Positions 7,576 through 16,420 of a DNA stretch of 64,000 nt are shown one piece after another. A program made the translations under genes and the position numbers. Source of the stretch: Lachnospiraceae bacterium (GTDB lineage: Bacteria > Bacillota > Clostridia > Lachnospirales > Lachnospiraceae). Each line of letters begins with the position of its first letter. Positions within the stretch are counted from its first letter, which is position 1. The notes under the pieces are model-generated. The model had not been told where the DNA came from, did no database searches, and saw only the letters and a list, made by a program, of their open reading frames with translations. The DNA lies in the NCBI GenBank assembly GCA_015057005.1, contig SVFF01000009.1:27394-91393 (forward strand), written 5' to 3'.

Positions 7576-8580
7576 ATGAAAAAAAAGATTATTGCATTTT
7601 CGATAACGGTCGTTGTATTGATTATTTGTATCTATAGGATAGCGGATAGGATTGATAAGGAAGAAATTCCACGCTCTTTTGAGCCAAGTACAGCTCCTGG
7701 CATTGAGTGGATAAAGGTCGAGAAGGGTTTGGAAAAATATGATTATGCATATTACGGCGGAACATGGATGACTCTAGAGGATGTGCTTAAGGTATCGAAA
7801 AAGGGAATAAATCTTACCGGGCGAGATTTATGGAAATATAATTTTTACGAGGATCTGACAGGGAGTTATCAGAGAATTTATCCGATCGCAGATTTGGATA
7901 TGTTGTTCGAGCTTCGTGTGGGCTGGGATATAGATAAAAAAGAAAGGTTCTCAATGGCTAAGGATCCGGTGGATGAACTGACCGCCTCAGTAGCAATACT
8001 GATTGCCAAGAATGGACTGAATACGCAGGTGGATTTCTTGAATGGGGATGTAGAAGCCTATATAGAGGAACAGCAAGATAATCCGGCATACAACACCTTT
8101 ACATTTGCTTATTATCCGATAGAAGTAGAAGGTACTTCTGAGACTATTGAAAAATTTGCTTCACTTTGGGAAGAGAGTGAGACATACATAATCAGTAATG
8201 CTGATGTGAGTACGGGAATAAAGCTGGACAATATAGATGAAATGTATACTTTTTCAGAAGTAATGCAAAATGAATTGAAGTACACAGACAAAGCGATACC
8301 GGAAAATGTTTTCCTGAAATTAGGTCAAAATTTGGATAAACGGAACGCAGAACCTACTTTTCTTTTATATCTTTCCGCGGGAAATACGGCTAATAAATAT
8401 AGTGTTTCTAAGGTGGAAAAACATGGTAAGGATTTGCATATTTCCATAAAGTCTGAGGCTAGGAGTAACCAAGATGTGATAATGGATGGTTGTTTAATAG
8501 GATTACAAATTGTAAAGGATGGTCAGGAACCCTCTACGATAAAAGATGTGTCAAGGATACATCTGGAAGTGATGGAGTAA
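7576..8580 (+). CDS. Exported protein B1 of a duplicated two-gene cassette (unknown function)
   Basis: Protein of 334 residues with one N-terminal membrane helix (residues 4-22) and a large extracytoplasmic part. No family is recognised. Distinctive stretches are STAPGIEWI near residue 40, YDYAYYGGTWMTLEDVL near 58, NLTGRDLWKYNFYEDL near 80, YPIADLDMLFEL near 105 and a C-terminal GCLIGLQI. All are strongly conserved in the second copy at 55926-56927. A GGGAGG lies about eight bases before the ATG. It follows A1 and is followed by a truncated A copy, so A and B probably act together at the cell surface. A link to the M56 sensor upstream is inferred from position only. Confidence 0.78.
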   Translation: MKKKIIAFSITVVVLIICIYRIADRIDKEEIPRSFEPSTAPGIEWIKVEKGLEKYDYAYYGGTWMTLEDVLKVSKKGINLTGRDLWKYNFYEDLTGSYQRIYPIADLDMLFELRVGWDIDKKERFSMAKDPVDELTASVAILIAKNGLNTQVDFLNGDVEAYIEEQQDNPAYNTFTFAYYPIEVEGTSETIEKFASLWEESETYIISNADVSTGIKLDNIDEMYTFSEVMQNELKYTDKAIPENVFLKLGQNLDKRNAEPTFLLYLSAGNTANKYSVSKVEKHGKDLHISIKSEARSNQDVIMDGCLIGLQIVKDGQEPSTIKDVSRIHLEVME

Positions 8581-8694
8581 TCGATATATGCTGGTTGCAA
8601 ATGGGAAGCAGAAAGTACTGTGTTACAGGTTAGTTCAGATGGCACTCGTGTTACCGTTTCAGTGGGCCTTAGACCAATGTTTCAAACCAATTAA
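8581..8694 (+). pseudogene. Truncated third copy of protein A (C-terminal fragment)
   Basis: Directly after the B1 stop, one frame reads AGCKWEAESTVLQVSSDGT followed by VTVSVGL and a stop at 8692. This matches the C-terminal end of A1 (VGYQWKTDKSMLQIDCSDST, then ISVGT). There is no start codon and no N-terminal part. It shows that the cassette once had more copies here or was cut by recombination. Confidence 0.65.
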
Positions 8695-8704
8695 ATGCTG
8701 TATA

Positions 8705-8734
8705 ACTTCAGGAGGTTTTTATACCTCCTGAAGT
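8705..8734. terminator. Perfect 12-base hairpin, probable terminator
   Basis: ACTTCAGGAGGT at 8705-8716 pairs perfectly with ACCTCCTGAAGT at 8723-8734 around a TTTTAT loop. The T-run after it is weak, so a regulatory or recombination role is also possible. Confidence 0.6.
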
Positions 8735-8940
8735 AGTTTAGTAATGTTGATTACTCCATGTGTAAATGCGAGGAGAAAAAGCATAAACATTTATATTTGG
8801 TACAAGGAATCATTAAGTGTATTGGAGATGGGGAAATATTTAATTAATGATATTCTCGATTTAATTTGTACCTCTTTGATCTACTATTCAATTCTTAGGT
8901 GGAGTGTCTGTTTTGATGGATTTATGAAGGAGATATTGAA

Positions 8941-11369
8941 ATGTTCCGAAATTTACTTCCCCTGGCCTTTCAGGGAGCACTACAAAAATACGAGGCAGTA
9001 TTCTGATCTTCCTGGTCCTGTTCATTTCGTTTTCATCAGTGATCGTGGCTATTTCTCTGGTGGGTAGTATAAACAAGACAAATGCAGAGTTTCGGCGGGA
9101 TACCTACGGTGAGTGGTATTTTGCAATTCCCTCCGGTATAGAAAGAGATGCGGCATGGTTGGAAAAACAGACATATATTGAAAAAATCGGTGTGGCGGGA
9201 AATTACGGAACCATCAATACCATGGCCGGAAAGGCTGCATTTGGCACCATCGACAGCAACCTGATCGATATCGGTCGTATCAAGTTGGATATGGGAAGTT
9301 TTCCTGTGACGGATGATGAAATTGCCATGGAGGCAGATATCCTGAATGCTCTGGGATACAACTATGAGTTGGGGCAGGAGATCACTCTACGGATTGAAAT
9401 CCCCTATGAGGGCCAGGTGATCCCGGTGGACTGGAAGTTTCGCTTAAGCGGCGTCATCCATGAATACAGTAATCTGTGGGTTTTAAACCGAAATTTTGAC
9501 AACCGTCTGCTGGTCAGCGCTATGGTGACAGAAAACGCAGCGGAACAGGTCCTGGAGAGTGCAAGGCAGTACATAACTGACCCGCAAAACAGGGAACTGG
9601 TGGCCTCGCTTCCCCAATATTTCCTGTCTGTGGAAGAAGAGAACAGAGAGGAGGGCTTACGATTTATAAATGGCTGGCTGGAATACACTCGGCCCCTCGA
9701 TCAGGTGTGTGAGAATATTGTAGCCTATCCCAATACGAAAACACGGGATTACAACAGTCTTTATGTGTGTATGATCGCTGTTGTGACAATGATAGCAGTC
9801 TTGTGCGCATATATTATGCAGATGTCCAATGAAATCCACAGTTATGCAGTGCTCCGGAGTATTGGTATTACAAAGATGCAGATGGCGCAGCTTTTGCTTT
9901 TGGAAACGCTGTTGTTGGTTCTGCCTGCCATTGTATTCGGTATTCCTTTCGGTGCGGGTCTGACCTGGGTAGCCCTGCGGATGCTTTTGTATTCCGGAAG
10001 TGTTCCCATTCAGGTGTCGATTCCGATTGGTGCACTGCTGGCCGTGGTGGGGCTGTGGATTACTGCAGTGATCATCTCCAGGCTGATTATGTTTACTGTA
10101 ACGGTAAATATGCCGCTGACAGGACGGATGCAGCTGCAGAGTCGTAAGTCCCGCAGAGCTACCAGAATACGTAGCGTGATGATCATTTTGCTCTTGAGCG
10201 CATTGAGCTTTGTTGTGATCTTTACGGACATAGAATCTGTGAGACCTGCGTATTTGCGAAAATACTGGAGCCTTAACTATGATTATCTAGTTAATGAATT
10301 GGGAGGCGTCAGCGTGCTTCCCATCAGGAAAGCAGAAATGATCAAACAGCTTCCCGGAATTTTACGGGTGGACGGTTATGGCGAAATGTATATTGGACTT
10401 TCCTTTGACGGAGTGGAAGAACAGACAGTTTATATCTATGCCATTGACGAGGAGGGGTGGACAGAAAGCCTTGATTTTAGCGGAATCAAAGAGGATTTCC
10501 ACGATGGAAAGCTTGTTTTGATGTGTTTCCCGGAAGAAACGGAGGAGAAATACATCTTGCCAAAAGGCCGGATCACTCTGCGAGTCTATGAAGATTGTGA
10601 AGAGTGCATCACGAAAGCAGAAGCCTGTGGAGAGTGCATCGCTGAAGATGAGACGGATGTAGTGATTGTAGAAACACCGGCGTATGCTATAAATCAAGGT
10701 CTGGTTGCTTTTTGGGGTCCGTACACCATTTTCTGTTCGAAAAGTTATTTAAAACAACTGTTGGCATCCATGGAGCCGGGGAGACGATGGGACAAATATA
10801 TCTCCGGAGGAGAATTTGGTTATGACTGGGCCCACGTCTTTGTAGATCTGAATTCTGATTCTCTGTCTACGGATGTCGCAATGGCAGATCTGAGCAAAGA
10901 GAATAACATGGGATTCCTTAACTTCAGACAGAAAAACCAGGCGCTGGAACAGTCAGTAGTCCAGACACTGGTCTTTCTGTATTCTGCCGGCATCTGCATT
11001 GGACTGGTGATACTGCTGATCCTGGCAAGCATCATGTCTTTGGAGGCAGAGCAGGAAGGGCAAAAGTATAAAATTTGGCGAGCCATTGGTATGTCGAAGC
11101 GGCAGATGCGCCGCAGGAGATTGCGAGAAGCATTTCTAAGAGGTTTGACAGCGGTGATTTCGGGCTGGTTGCTATATAGTGGATATTGTGTTCTGGGTCA
11201 GCTGACAGAGGAGATTGGGCTGAAAGAAGCGGTATCTGAAGCTGTGGCCACATTGGAGCGTAACGGTTGTGATTGGGAACATTTTTGGATACTCTCCGGT
11301 GGCATCATTTCGCTGGTCATGATGCTGCTTGCAAAGGGAAAGAGCGGGAAAGGAGATGCGGTGTTATGA
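8941..11369 (+). pseudogene. FtsX-type ABC transporter permease, split by a -1 frameshift
   Basis: Permease of a MacB/FtsX-like exporter. The real start is ATG 8941, eight bases after AAGGAG. It reads MFRNLLPLAFQGALQK, then hits a frame break in the five-A run at 8984-8988. The continuing frame reads IRGSILIFLVLFISFSS, the first membrane helix, and runs on to 11369. One extra A would restore a protein of about 809 residues. Two FtsX units are visible: YNSLYVCMIAVVTMIAVLCA with three helices in the middle, and a second set near the end with KIWRAIGMSKRQMRR. The partner ATPase overlaps its stop. The break may be a real mutation, a sequencing error or slippage. Confidence 0.8.
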
Positions 11370-12049
11370 GTATCATCTTATCTGCAAGGGATATCTATAA
11401 AGTATATAAGACATCTTCGGGAGATGTACCAGCACTGAATGGTGTCAGCTGTGATTTCGAAAAGGGGCTGTTTTACGCAATCATTGGCCGAAGCGGCTCC
11501 GGGAAGTCTACGATTTTGCACATCCTGGGTGGTCTGGACCGGCCTACCAGCGGACAAGTGCTGATCGAAGGGAAAGACATATGTGCCATGAACGACGAGC
11601 AGATGGCCACCTTTAGACGCAGGCATATGGGGTTCGTGTTCCAGCAGTACAATCTGCTGGACGAATACAATGTTAAAAACAACATCTGTATGCCCCTGAA
11701 ACTGGACGGCCGAAAGCCTGATCCAAAGTTTTATACAGAAGTGATCGAGACGCTGGGATTGCAGCAGAAGGTCAACAAATTTCCAACAGAGCTTTCCGGT
11801 GGTGAACAGCAGCGTGTAGCCATTGCAAGATCTGTTCTCGCAAAGCCGGAGTTGATCATTGCTGACGAGCCTACGGGCAACCTGGATAAAAAGACAGGAG
11901 AGGAAGTGCTGCAGCTTCTGATCACATGTGCTGCAAAGTTTGGACAGACGCTGATTGTTGTGACCCATGATCCGGAGCTTGCAAAAAAGGCAGACCGGGT
12001 AATATGTATTGAAGATGGAAGGATTATAAAATCCAACGATTGTGAGTGA
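11366..12049 (+). CDS. ABC transporter ATP-binding protein (LolD/MacB type)
   Basis: ATPase of 227 residues that energises the FtsX-type permease upstream. All motifs are intact: Walker A GRSGSGKST near residue 42, Q-loop FQQYNLLDEY, signature LSGGEQQR, Walker B LIIADEPTGNLD and the switch histidine in VVTHD. The start at 11366 overlaps the permease stop (ATGA) and follows AAAGGAG. The open frame upstream of it is only the permease in another frame. Exporters of this type in Firmicutes often give resistance to peptides or move surface proteins. The substrate here is not known. Confidence 0.92.
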   Translation: MSIILSARDIYKVYKTSSGDVPALNGVSCDFEKGLFYAIIGRSGSGKSTILHILGGLDRPTSGQVLIEGKDICAMNDEQMATFRRRHMGFVFQQYNLLDEYNVKNNICMPLKLDGRKPDPKFYTEVIETLGLQQKVNKFPTELSGGEQQRVAIARSVLAKPELIIADEPTGNLDKKTGEEVLQLLITCAAKFGQTLIVVTHDPELAKKADRVICIEDGRIIKSNDCE

Positions 12050-12120
12050 AACAGAGCTTGTGCGATAAATCCCAATAGGTAGAACAGTTAGAAAAACAGG
12101 AATTTGTGGAGGTGATTTAT

Positions 12121-12774
12121 ATGCTGAAAGTTATTGTATTTGATTTTGATTATACATTGGGCGATTCTACAAATGGTATTGCATTGAGCATAAATTATGC
12201 ACTAGGTCAACTAGGCCATACTGCTAAAAGTATTGATGAAATAAAAAAGACAATAGGATTGTCACTAAAAGAAACTTATTATTCATTGACGGCAATAAAC
12301 GATTTTCAGAAAGCAGAACAATTTACAAAATTATTCAAAATTAAAGCTGATGAAGTAATGGTCGAAAATACCATATTGTATGAAGGAGTAAAAGAGACAT
12401 TATCAAAGCTAAGAGAACAAGGGTATAAAGTCGCTATTGTTACAACAAAATTTCATTATAGAATTGAGCAGATATTAAATAAATATAATGCAAATAATTT
12501 GATAGATGTTATTGTGGGAGCAGAAGATGTTAAAGTAGAGAAGCCTAGTCCAGAAGGTTTGCTTTGGGTTATTGATTATTTTAGAGTAGACAAAACAGGT
12601 GTACTTTATGTGGGTGATAGTATTGTTGATGCCAAAACTGCCGAAAACGCCAAGGTTAAATTTGCTGCTGTATTGACTGGAACAACTTCAAGAGTAGAAT
12701 TTGAAAGTCACAGTAATGTATACATAGGTAAGACAGTATCTGATGTTTGTAAAAATGCTATAACTTTTGTATAA
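12121..12774 (+). CDS. HAD family hydrolase, phosphoglycolate-phosphatase-like
   Basis: Haloacid dehalogenase superfamily phosphatase, 217 residues. Motif I is FDFDYTLGDS at the N-terminus with the two aspartates in place. Motif II is VAIVTTK, the motif III lysine lies in VKVEKPSPE, and motif IV is YVGDSIVDAKTAENA. A helical cap lies between motifs I and II, as in the Gph/PGMB group. GGAGGTGA precedes the ATG at 12121. It probably dephosphorylates a small phosphorylated metabolite; the substrate is not evident. It follows the ABC operon with a gap of about 70 bases. Confidence 0.88.
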   Translation: MLKVIVFDFDYTLGDSTNGIALSINYALGQLGHTAKSIDEIKKTIGLSLKETYYSLTAINDFQKAEQFTKLFKIKADEVMVENTILYEGVKETLSKLREQGYKVAIVTTKFHYRIEQILNKYNANNLIDVIVGAEDVKVEKPSPEGLLWVIDYFRVDKTGVLYVGDSIVDAKTAENAKVKFAAVLTGTTSRVEFESHSNVYIGKTVSDVCKNAITFV

Positions 12775-12780
12775 CAAATC

Positions 12781-12809
12781 TCAATTTGACATGGAGTGTG
12801 ATTGTATGA
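12781..12809 (+). repeat. Leader repeat, copy 1
   Basis: This 29-base stretch ending in GTGATTGTATGA matches 14382-14410 at 25 of 29 positions. In both places it carries the ribosome site and ATG of a small open frame. Confidence 0.6.
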
Positions 12810-13078
12810 AAAAGTTGCAAATAGTATCCCTCGTTGTTCTTGTAATAACAACGATAATTAGTGTGGATTTGCTGATTAACTTCCTCGGGAACTTAATTCC
12901 CGAAATGAATGATGGACTTGGAATATATAGTGTTCTCTTGCCAGCCAAATTGTTCTTTGGAGATAGCCTTTGGAGTCTTGAAAGTTTTTATAACACTTTT
13001 CTAACAAGTTCGTTGATTACACTTGCCATATTCATTGAGAATGTGGTTTTGGCAATCATCGACATTTCAAAGAAGTAA
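12806..13078 (+). CDS. Small membrane protein of unknown function
   Basis: Ninety residues with two predicted membrane helices, one near residues 5-28 and one near 65-85, joined by a loop containing PEMNDGLGIYSVLLPAKLFF. No family is recognised. The start at 12806 is nine bases after GGAG, within a leader that recurs upstream of 14407. It sits between the HAD gene and the lipoprotein. Confidence 0.55.
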   Translation: MKKLQIVSLVVLVITTIISVDLLINFLGNLIPEMNDGLGIYSVLLPAKLFFGDSLWSLESFYNTFLTSSLITLAIFIENVVLAIIDISKK

Positions 13079-13149
13079 GTCAATTCCAATTTTTAAAACG
13101 GAATAATGTCGATTATAGGCAAGAAATCCTGGAGAAGGAGGCATCTATC

Positions 13150-14208
13150 TTGGTGAAAAAAACATTAAAGAAGATAATGACTGTATTAATGAGTTTATGT
13201 ATAATCGTTCAATTAGCAGGTTGTACCAGTACATCTATAGAGGAAACTAAGGTAGAAGTGAATCATGTAGATGCCAAGGAACTTGAACCCTTAACAATTT
13301 ATAATGTGGAGGGTGAACGTGCTGGTATGGCAGGGGCAGTTGTGAAATCGGAGTGGATCAATTCTAATCCCTGGACAAAAGAATCACAGTTGTCAACACT
13401 TCCTGTATTCCGCAACACCTGGAAACGGGGCAAAAACAATGCTAATGCAAATGTGGACCCAAAAGACATGGAAAACCTTTTGGTTGAAACTGCCAAGTGT
13501 TTGGGCTATAAACCTGGTAAATACGAAATAGAAGATCGAACTTATCAGATGCGAGCATGTTTGAAAGATATTGAGATTGTGGTAAATGATGAATTGATTA
13601 CCCGGATTTATTTTGATTCCGGAGTGTCACTTCCACGAAAATATAATATGGCGAATGATGCTTCTTATGAGGAAAAATTGAAAGTTGCCCAATATTTACA
13701 AAAGACTTATAAAAAATTAATAAATATGAAGGATCCACAAATTAACGTCAGCAATGGATACTATGATAGTAAAAATTATTCAATTTCTTTTTTCGAAGGT
13801 GATACAGATTTGACCGGACGAATTGTTAATTATAATTTTAATAAAATTGAATTTTCCGGCAATAAAGAAGGTCAGCTTTCAATGATTACAATCTACCGTC
13901 CTGACTTGTCTCAAAAAGTAGGAGATTATCCACTTATTTCAGTGGATGAAGCAAAGGAATTGTTGGCCAATGGATACTTTTATACAAAAGCTGGTAGTTG
14001 GACTCGTGATGAACAGGGCAATATCGTGTACAATTTACCTGTCATGGAATGGGTAAAATTTGTGGAATTGATATATGATTCTGATAGCAGTCACAATGTA
14101 TATATTCCGTATTATGTTTTCTATGCAGGTGTGTATTATCTTGTTCCTGCCATAGATCCACAATACATAACGAATATGCCCGAGGGGAATTATCGTGATT
14201 CAAAATAG
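13150..14208 (+). CDS. Predicted lipoprotein of unknown function
   Basis: Protein of 352 residues with a lipoprotein signal peptide: KKTLKKIMTVLMSLCII, then the lipobox LAGC with the Cys near residue 25. The mature part is hydrophilic with many aromatic residues (NSNPWTKESQLSTLPVFRNT, ISVDEAKELLANGYFYTK, YIPYYVFYAGVYYLVPAIDP). The late YYVFYAG..YLVPA pattern resembles surface lipoproteins seen in Clostridia, but no family can be named. The start is TTG at 13150, nine bases after AGAAGGAGG; GTG at 13153 is the alternative. It is exported and anchored to the membrane. Confidence 0.72.
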   Translation: MVKKTLKKIMTVLMSLCIIVQLAGCTSTSIEETKVEVNHVDAKELEPLTIYNVEGERAGMAGAVVKSEWINSNPWTKESQLSTLPVFRNTWKRGKNNANANVDPKDMENLLVETAKCLGYKPGKYEIEDRTYQMRACLKDIEIVVNDELITRIYFDSGVSLPRKYNMANDASYEEKLKVAQYLQKTYKKLINMKDPQINVSNGYYDSKNYSISFFEGDTDLTGRIVNYNFNKIEFSGNKEGQLSMITIYRPDLSQKVGDYPLISVDEAKELLANGYFYTKAGSWTRDEQGNIVYNLPVMEWVKFVELIYDSDSSHNVYIPYYVFYAGVYYLVPAIDPQYITNMPEGNYRDSK

Positions 14209-14250
14209 CTTGTGCGATACCCTCCAAGTTAATTAACAAGTTGTAGAATC

Positions 14251-14287
14251 AAGGAAACTGCCGGATTTTGATTGGTGGTTTCCTTTT
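14251..14287 (+). terminator. Rho-independent terminator after the lipoprotein gene
   Basis: AAGGAAAC pairs with GTTTCCTT across a loop of about 20 bases, with T's following. Confidence 0.65.
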
Positions 14288-14381
14288 TGGTTGCAAAGTG
14301 GTAAAATTATATCGTATGCTGATTTGTTGAATTGGTATAAAGGAATTAACAGTAAATGATATATGAAACAGTTTGCCAATT

Positions 14382-14410
14382 CCAATTTGACGAGGAGCGT
14401 GATTGTATGA
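14382..14410 (+). repeat. Leader repeat, copy 2
   Basis: Second copy of the 29-base leader found at 12781-12809. It contains GAGGAG and an ATG at 14407. Confidence 0.6.
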
Positions 14411-14556
14411 GGGAAATTAGTTTGCAGATGATAGAACGTAATATCGTCTCTTTCCGGTGGAAAGAGCTTGTGGAGCATAGACAAGTAAATTCCAATACAA
14501 TTCAGTATTCCGTTTTGAAAAAGAGGGTAATAGGTAACGTAAGGAGAAAAGCATGA
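14407..14556 (+). CDS. Doubtful small open frame, 49 residues
   Basis: It starts at the ATG of the duplicated leader, with GAGGAG nine bases upstream, and ends four bases into the EamA gene. The sequence (MREISLQMIERNIVSFRWKE onward) is basic with no membrane segment and no recognised family. It may be a real leader peptide coupled to the EamA gene, or a remnant behind a copied leader. Confidence 0.3.
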   Translation: MREISLQMIERNIVSFRWKELVEHRQVNSNTIQYSVLKKRVIGNVRRKA

Positions 14557-15434
14557 AATACATAGAGAAACATCCCATGATTATGATTGTGGTGGGAGTT
14601 TTAGGCATTTCCATGTCTGCAATTTTTGTAAGATATTCTACAGCACCGTCTGCAATGACGGCCGCGTTTCGGTTGCTGTGGACTGTGATTTTAATGTCTC
14701 CGATTGTAATTGGAAAAAAAGAGGTACGTCAGGAGCTAGCCACGTTGGATAAAAAGAAAGTGTGTCTAAGTGCAGTTAGCGGAGTATTCCTGGCAATACA
14801 CTTTGTGTTATGGTTCGAGTCATTGCAACATACAACAGTGGCAAGCTCTACTACAATCGTTTGTACCGAAGTGATTTGGGTAGCGCTTGGATTTTGCATC
14901 TTTATGAAAGGCAAATTAAAGGGAAAGGCAATTTTAGCAATCGCAATTACTTTTGCGGGAAGTATTGTGATTGCATGTGCGGACTCTGTTTCAGGTGGAG
15001 TGCATTTGTATGGTGATGTGCTGGCGCTGCTGGCCGCGATAGCGGTTGCAGTATATACGTTGATAGGACGTATCATCCGGGAAAAAGTATCCACAACCGT
15101 TTATACATATGTGGTGTATTCTGCTTGTGCATTTGTGTTGGTGTTGACTTGCATGGTACAAGGGTATGCACTTTTTGATTATGGGATAAGTGCAATTATT
15201 GTGGGCGCATTGCTTGCCATTTTTTCTACTATATTAGGTCATAGCATATTTAGCTGGTGCTTGAAATATTTTTCTCCGACTTTTGTGTCAGCATCAAAGC
15301 TTTGTGAGCCGGTAGTAGCTGCTATATTTGCCGGACTTTTGTTTGGAGAAGTGCCGGCAATACCGGTATTTGTAGGTGGTGCGATGATACTTGGAGGTGT
15401 CCTTTATTATTCAAAAATTGAAAGAGAAATGTAA
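14553..15434 (+). CDS. EamA (DMT superfamily) transporter
   Basis: Ten-helix drug/metabolite transporter of 293 residues made of two EamA repeats. The first repeat reads GVLGISMSAIFVRYSTAPSA, then LWFESLQHTTVASSTTIVCT; the second begins near HLYGDVLALLAAIAVAVYTL. It ends in EPVVAAIFAGLLFGEVPA, which is typical of the family. AAGGAG precedes the ATG. It probably exports a small metabolite or amino acid; the substrate cannot be told. Its start overlaps the small frame before it by four bases. Confidence 0.9.
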   Translation: MKYIEKHPMIMIVVGVLGISMSAIFVRYSTAPSAMTAAFRLLWTVILMSPIVIGKKEVRQELATLDKKKVCLSAVSGVFLAIHFVLWFESLQHTTVASSTTIVCTEVIWVALGFCIFMKGKLKGKAILAIAITFAGSIVIACADSVSGGVHLYGDVLALLAAIAVAVYTLIGRIIREKVSTTVYTYVVYSACAFVLVLTCMVQGYALFDYGISAIIVGALLAIFSTILGHSIFSWCLKYFSPTFVSASKLCEPVVAAIFAGLLFGEVPAIPVFVGGAMILGGVLYYSKIEREM

Positions 15435-15546
15435 TATATTCGGGATCTGTTGAAGATATGGAAATCCATAGTTCAATTCTTAATGGAATTGCAACATATA
15501 CGTTGAATTTCAGTTGCAAACAAGAACTTGACGGAGAGATAGTGAA

Positions 15547-16254
15547 ATGGATATTAAGAGTTACAAAGAATATATGACAGCAGAAATGCTGATGGGACCT
15601 AATAGTGCAAGAATCTTGGAAGAGTTGTTGAAGCAGTATCCATTGCAACTAAGTGACAAGAACAAGGTACTTGATTTAGGATGCGGAAAAGGATTGACAA
15701 GCCTTATACTTGCAAGAGAAACAGGGGCGAAAGTATATGCAAATGACCTTTGGGTTAGTGCAGAAGATAATACAAAGCGATTTGAGGATTGGGGTATTGG
15801 CGAACAAATCACATCTGTTTGTGAGGATGCTAACAATTTAAGCTTTGCCAAAAAGCAGTTAGATATTTTAGTCAGTATTGACTCTTATCACTATTTTGCT
15901 ACTGATATTGGTTTTTTTGAAAATAAGATTTTGCCTTTTCTTAATAATAACGCTGTTGTGTTGATTGGTATTCCCGGCATTAAGGATGAATATACAGGCC
16001 GTTCCGAAGAACTTCTTTCTGAATGGTTGGGAAATGAAGCTTATATGTTTAAGAGTCCGAGGGAATGGAAAAAAATTATTGGCAATCACGATAGAATTGA
16101 AAAGATTGAAACTTGGGAAATGGGCTGTTTTGACCTTGCTTGGAATGAATGGTTCGACACAGAGCACAAATATGCTTTAGGAGATAAGCAATTTTTCGCA
16201 ACACTCATCAAGCCATATACCTGCTTTGTTGGTATTTACATCAAGATAAAATAA
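15547..16254 (+). CDS. Class I SAM-dependent methyltransferase
   Basis: Protein of 235 residues with the Rossmann methyltransferase fold. Motif I is KVLDLGCGKG near residue 45, the acidic end of strand 2 is VYANDLW, and motif IV is LDILVSIDSYHYF. The small-molecule-type layout and the aromatic SIDSYHYF recall the group related to ubiquinone or sarcosine methyltransferases, but no substrate is evident. GGAGA precedes the ATG. It lies alone between the EamA and GDPD genes and ends at a weak terminator. Confidence 0.85.
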   Translation: MDIKSYKEYMTAEMLMGPNSARILEELLKQYPLQLSDKNKVLDLGCGKGLTSLILARETGAKVYANDLWVSAEDNTKRFEDWGIGEQITSVCEDANNLSFAKKQLDILVSIDSYHYFATDIGFFENKILPFLNNNAVVLIGIPGIKDEYTGRSEELLSEWLGNEAYMFKSPREWKKIIGNHDRIEKIETWEMGCFDLAWNEWFDTEHKYALGDKQFFATLIKPYTCFVGIYIKIK

Positions 16255-16286
16255 ATAAGCCAATTTCATTGACCAAATGATGGATC

Positions 16287-16316
16287 AAGGGAGCACCAGC
16301 GAGAGGTTCCTTTTTT
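16287..16316 (+). terminator. Weak rho-independent terminator
   Basis: AAGGGA pairs with TTCCTT (one G-T pair), followed by six T. Confidence 0.5.
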
Positions 16317-16420
16317 CGTCATATAGTACTATAATGGATTTGTTTAGAAAACAGGAAGTGATCGCACAAGATGATTATAAAAAGAAATAATAAGTGATAA
16401 AGTGCAAAGGAGAGTTTAAA

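Noticed and set aside
8744..9067. 107-residue open frame before the FtsX gene
   Set aside because: It runs through the ribosome site and start of the permease in another frame, and its translation has no domain character.
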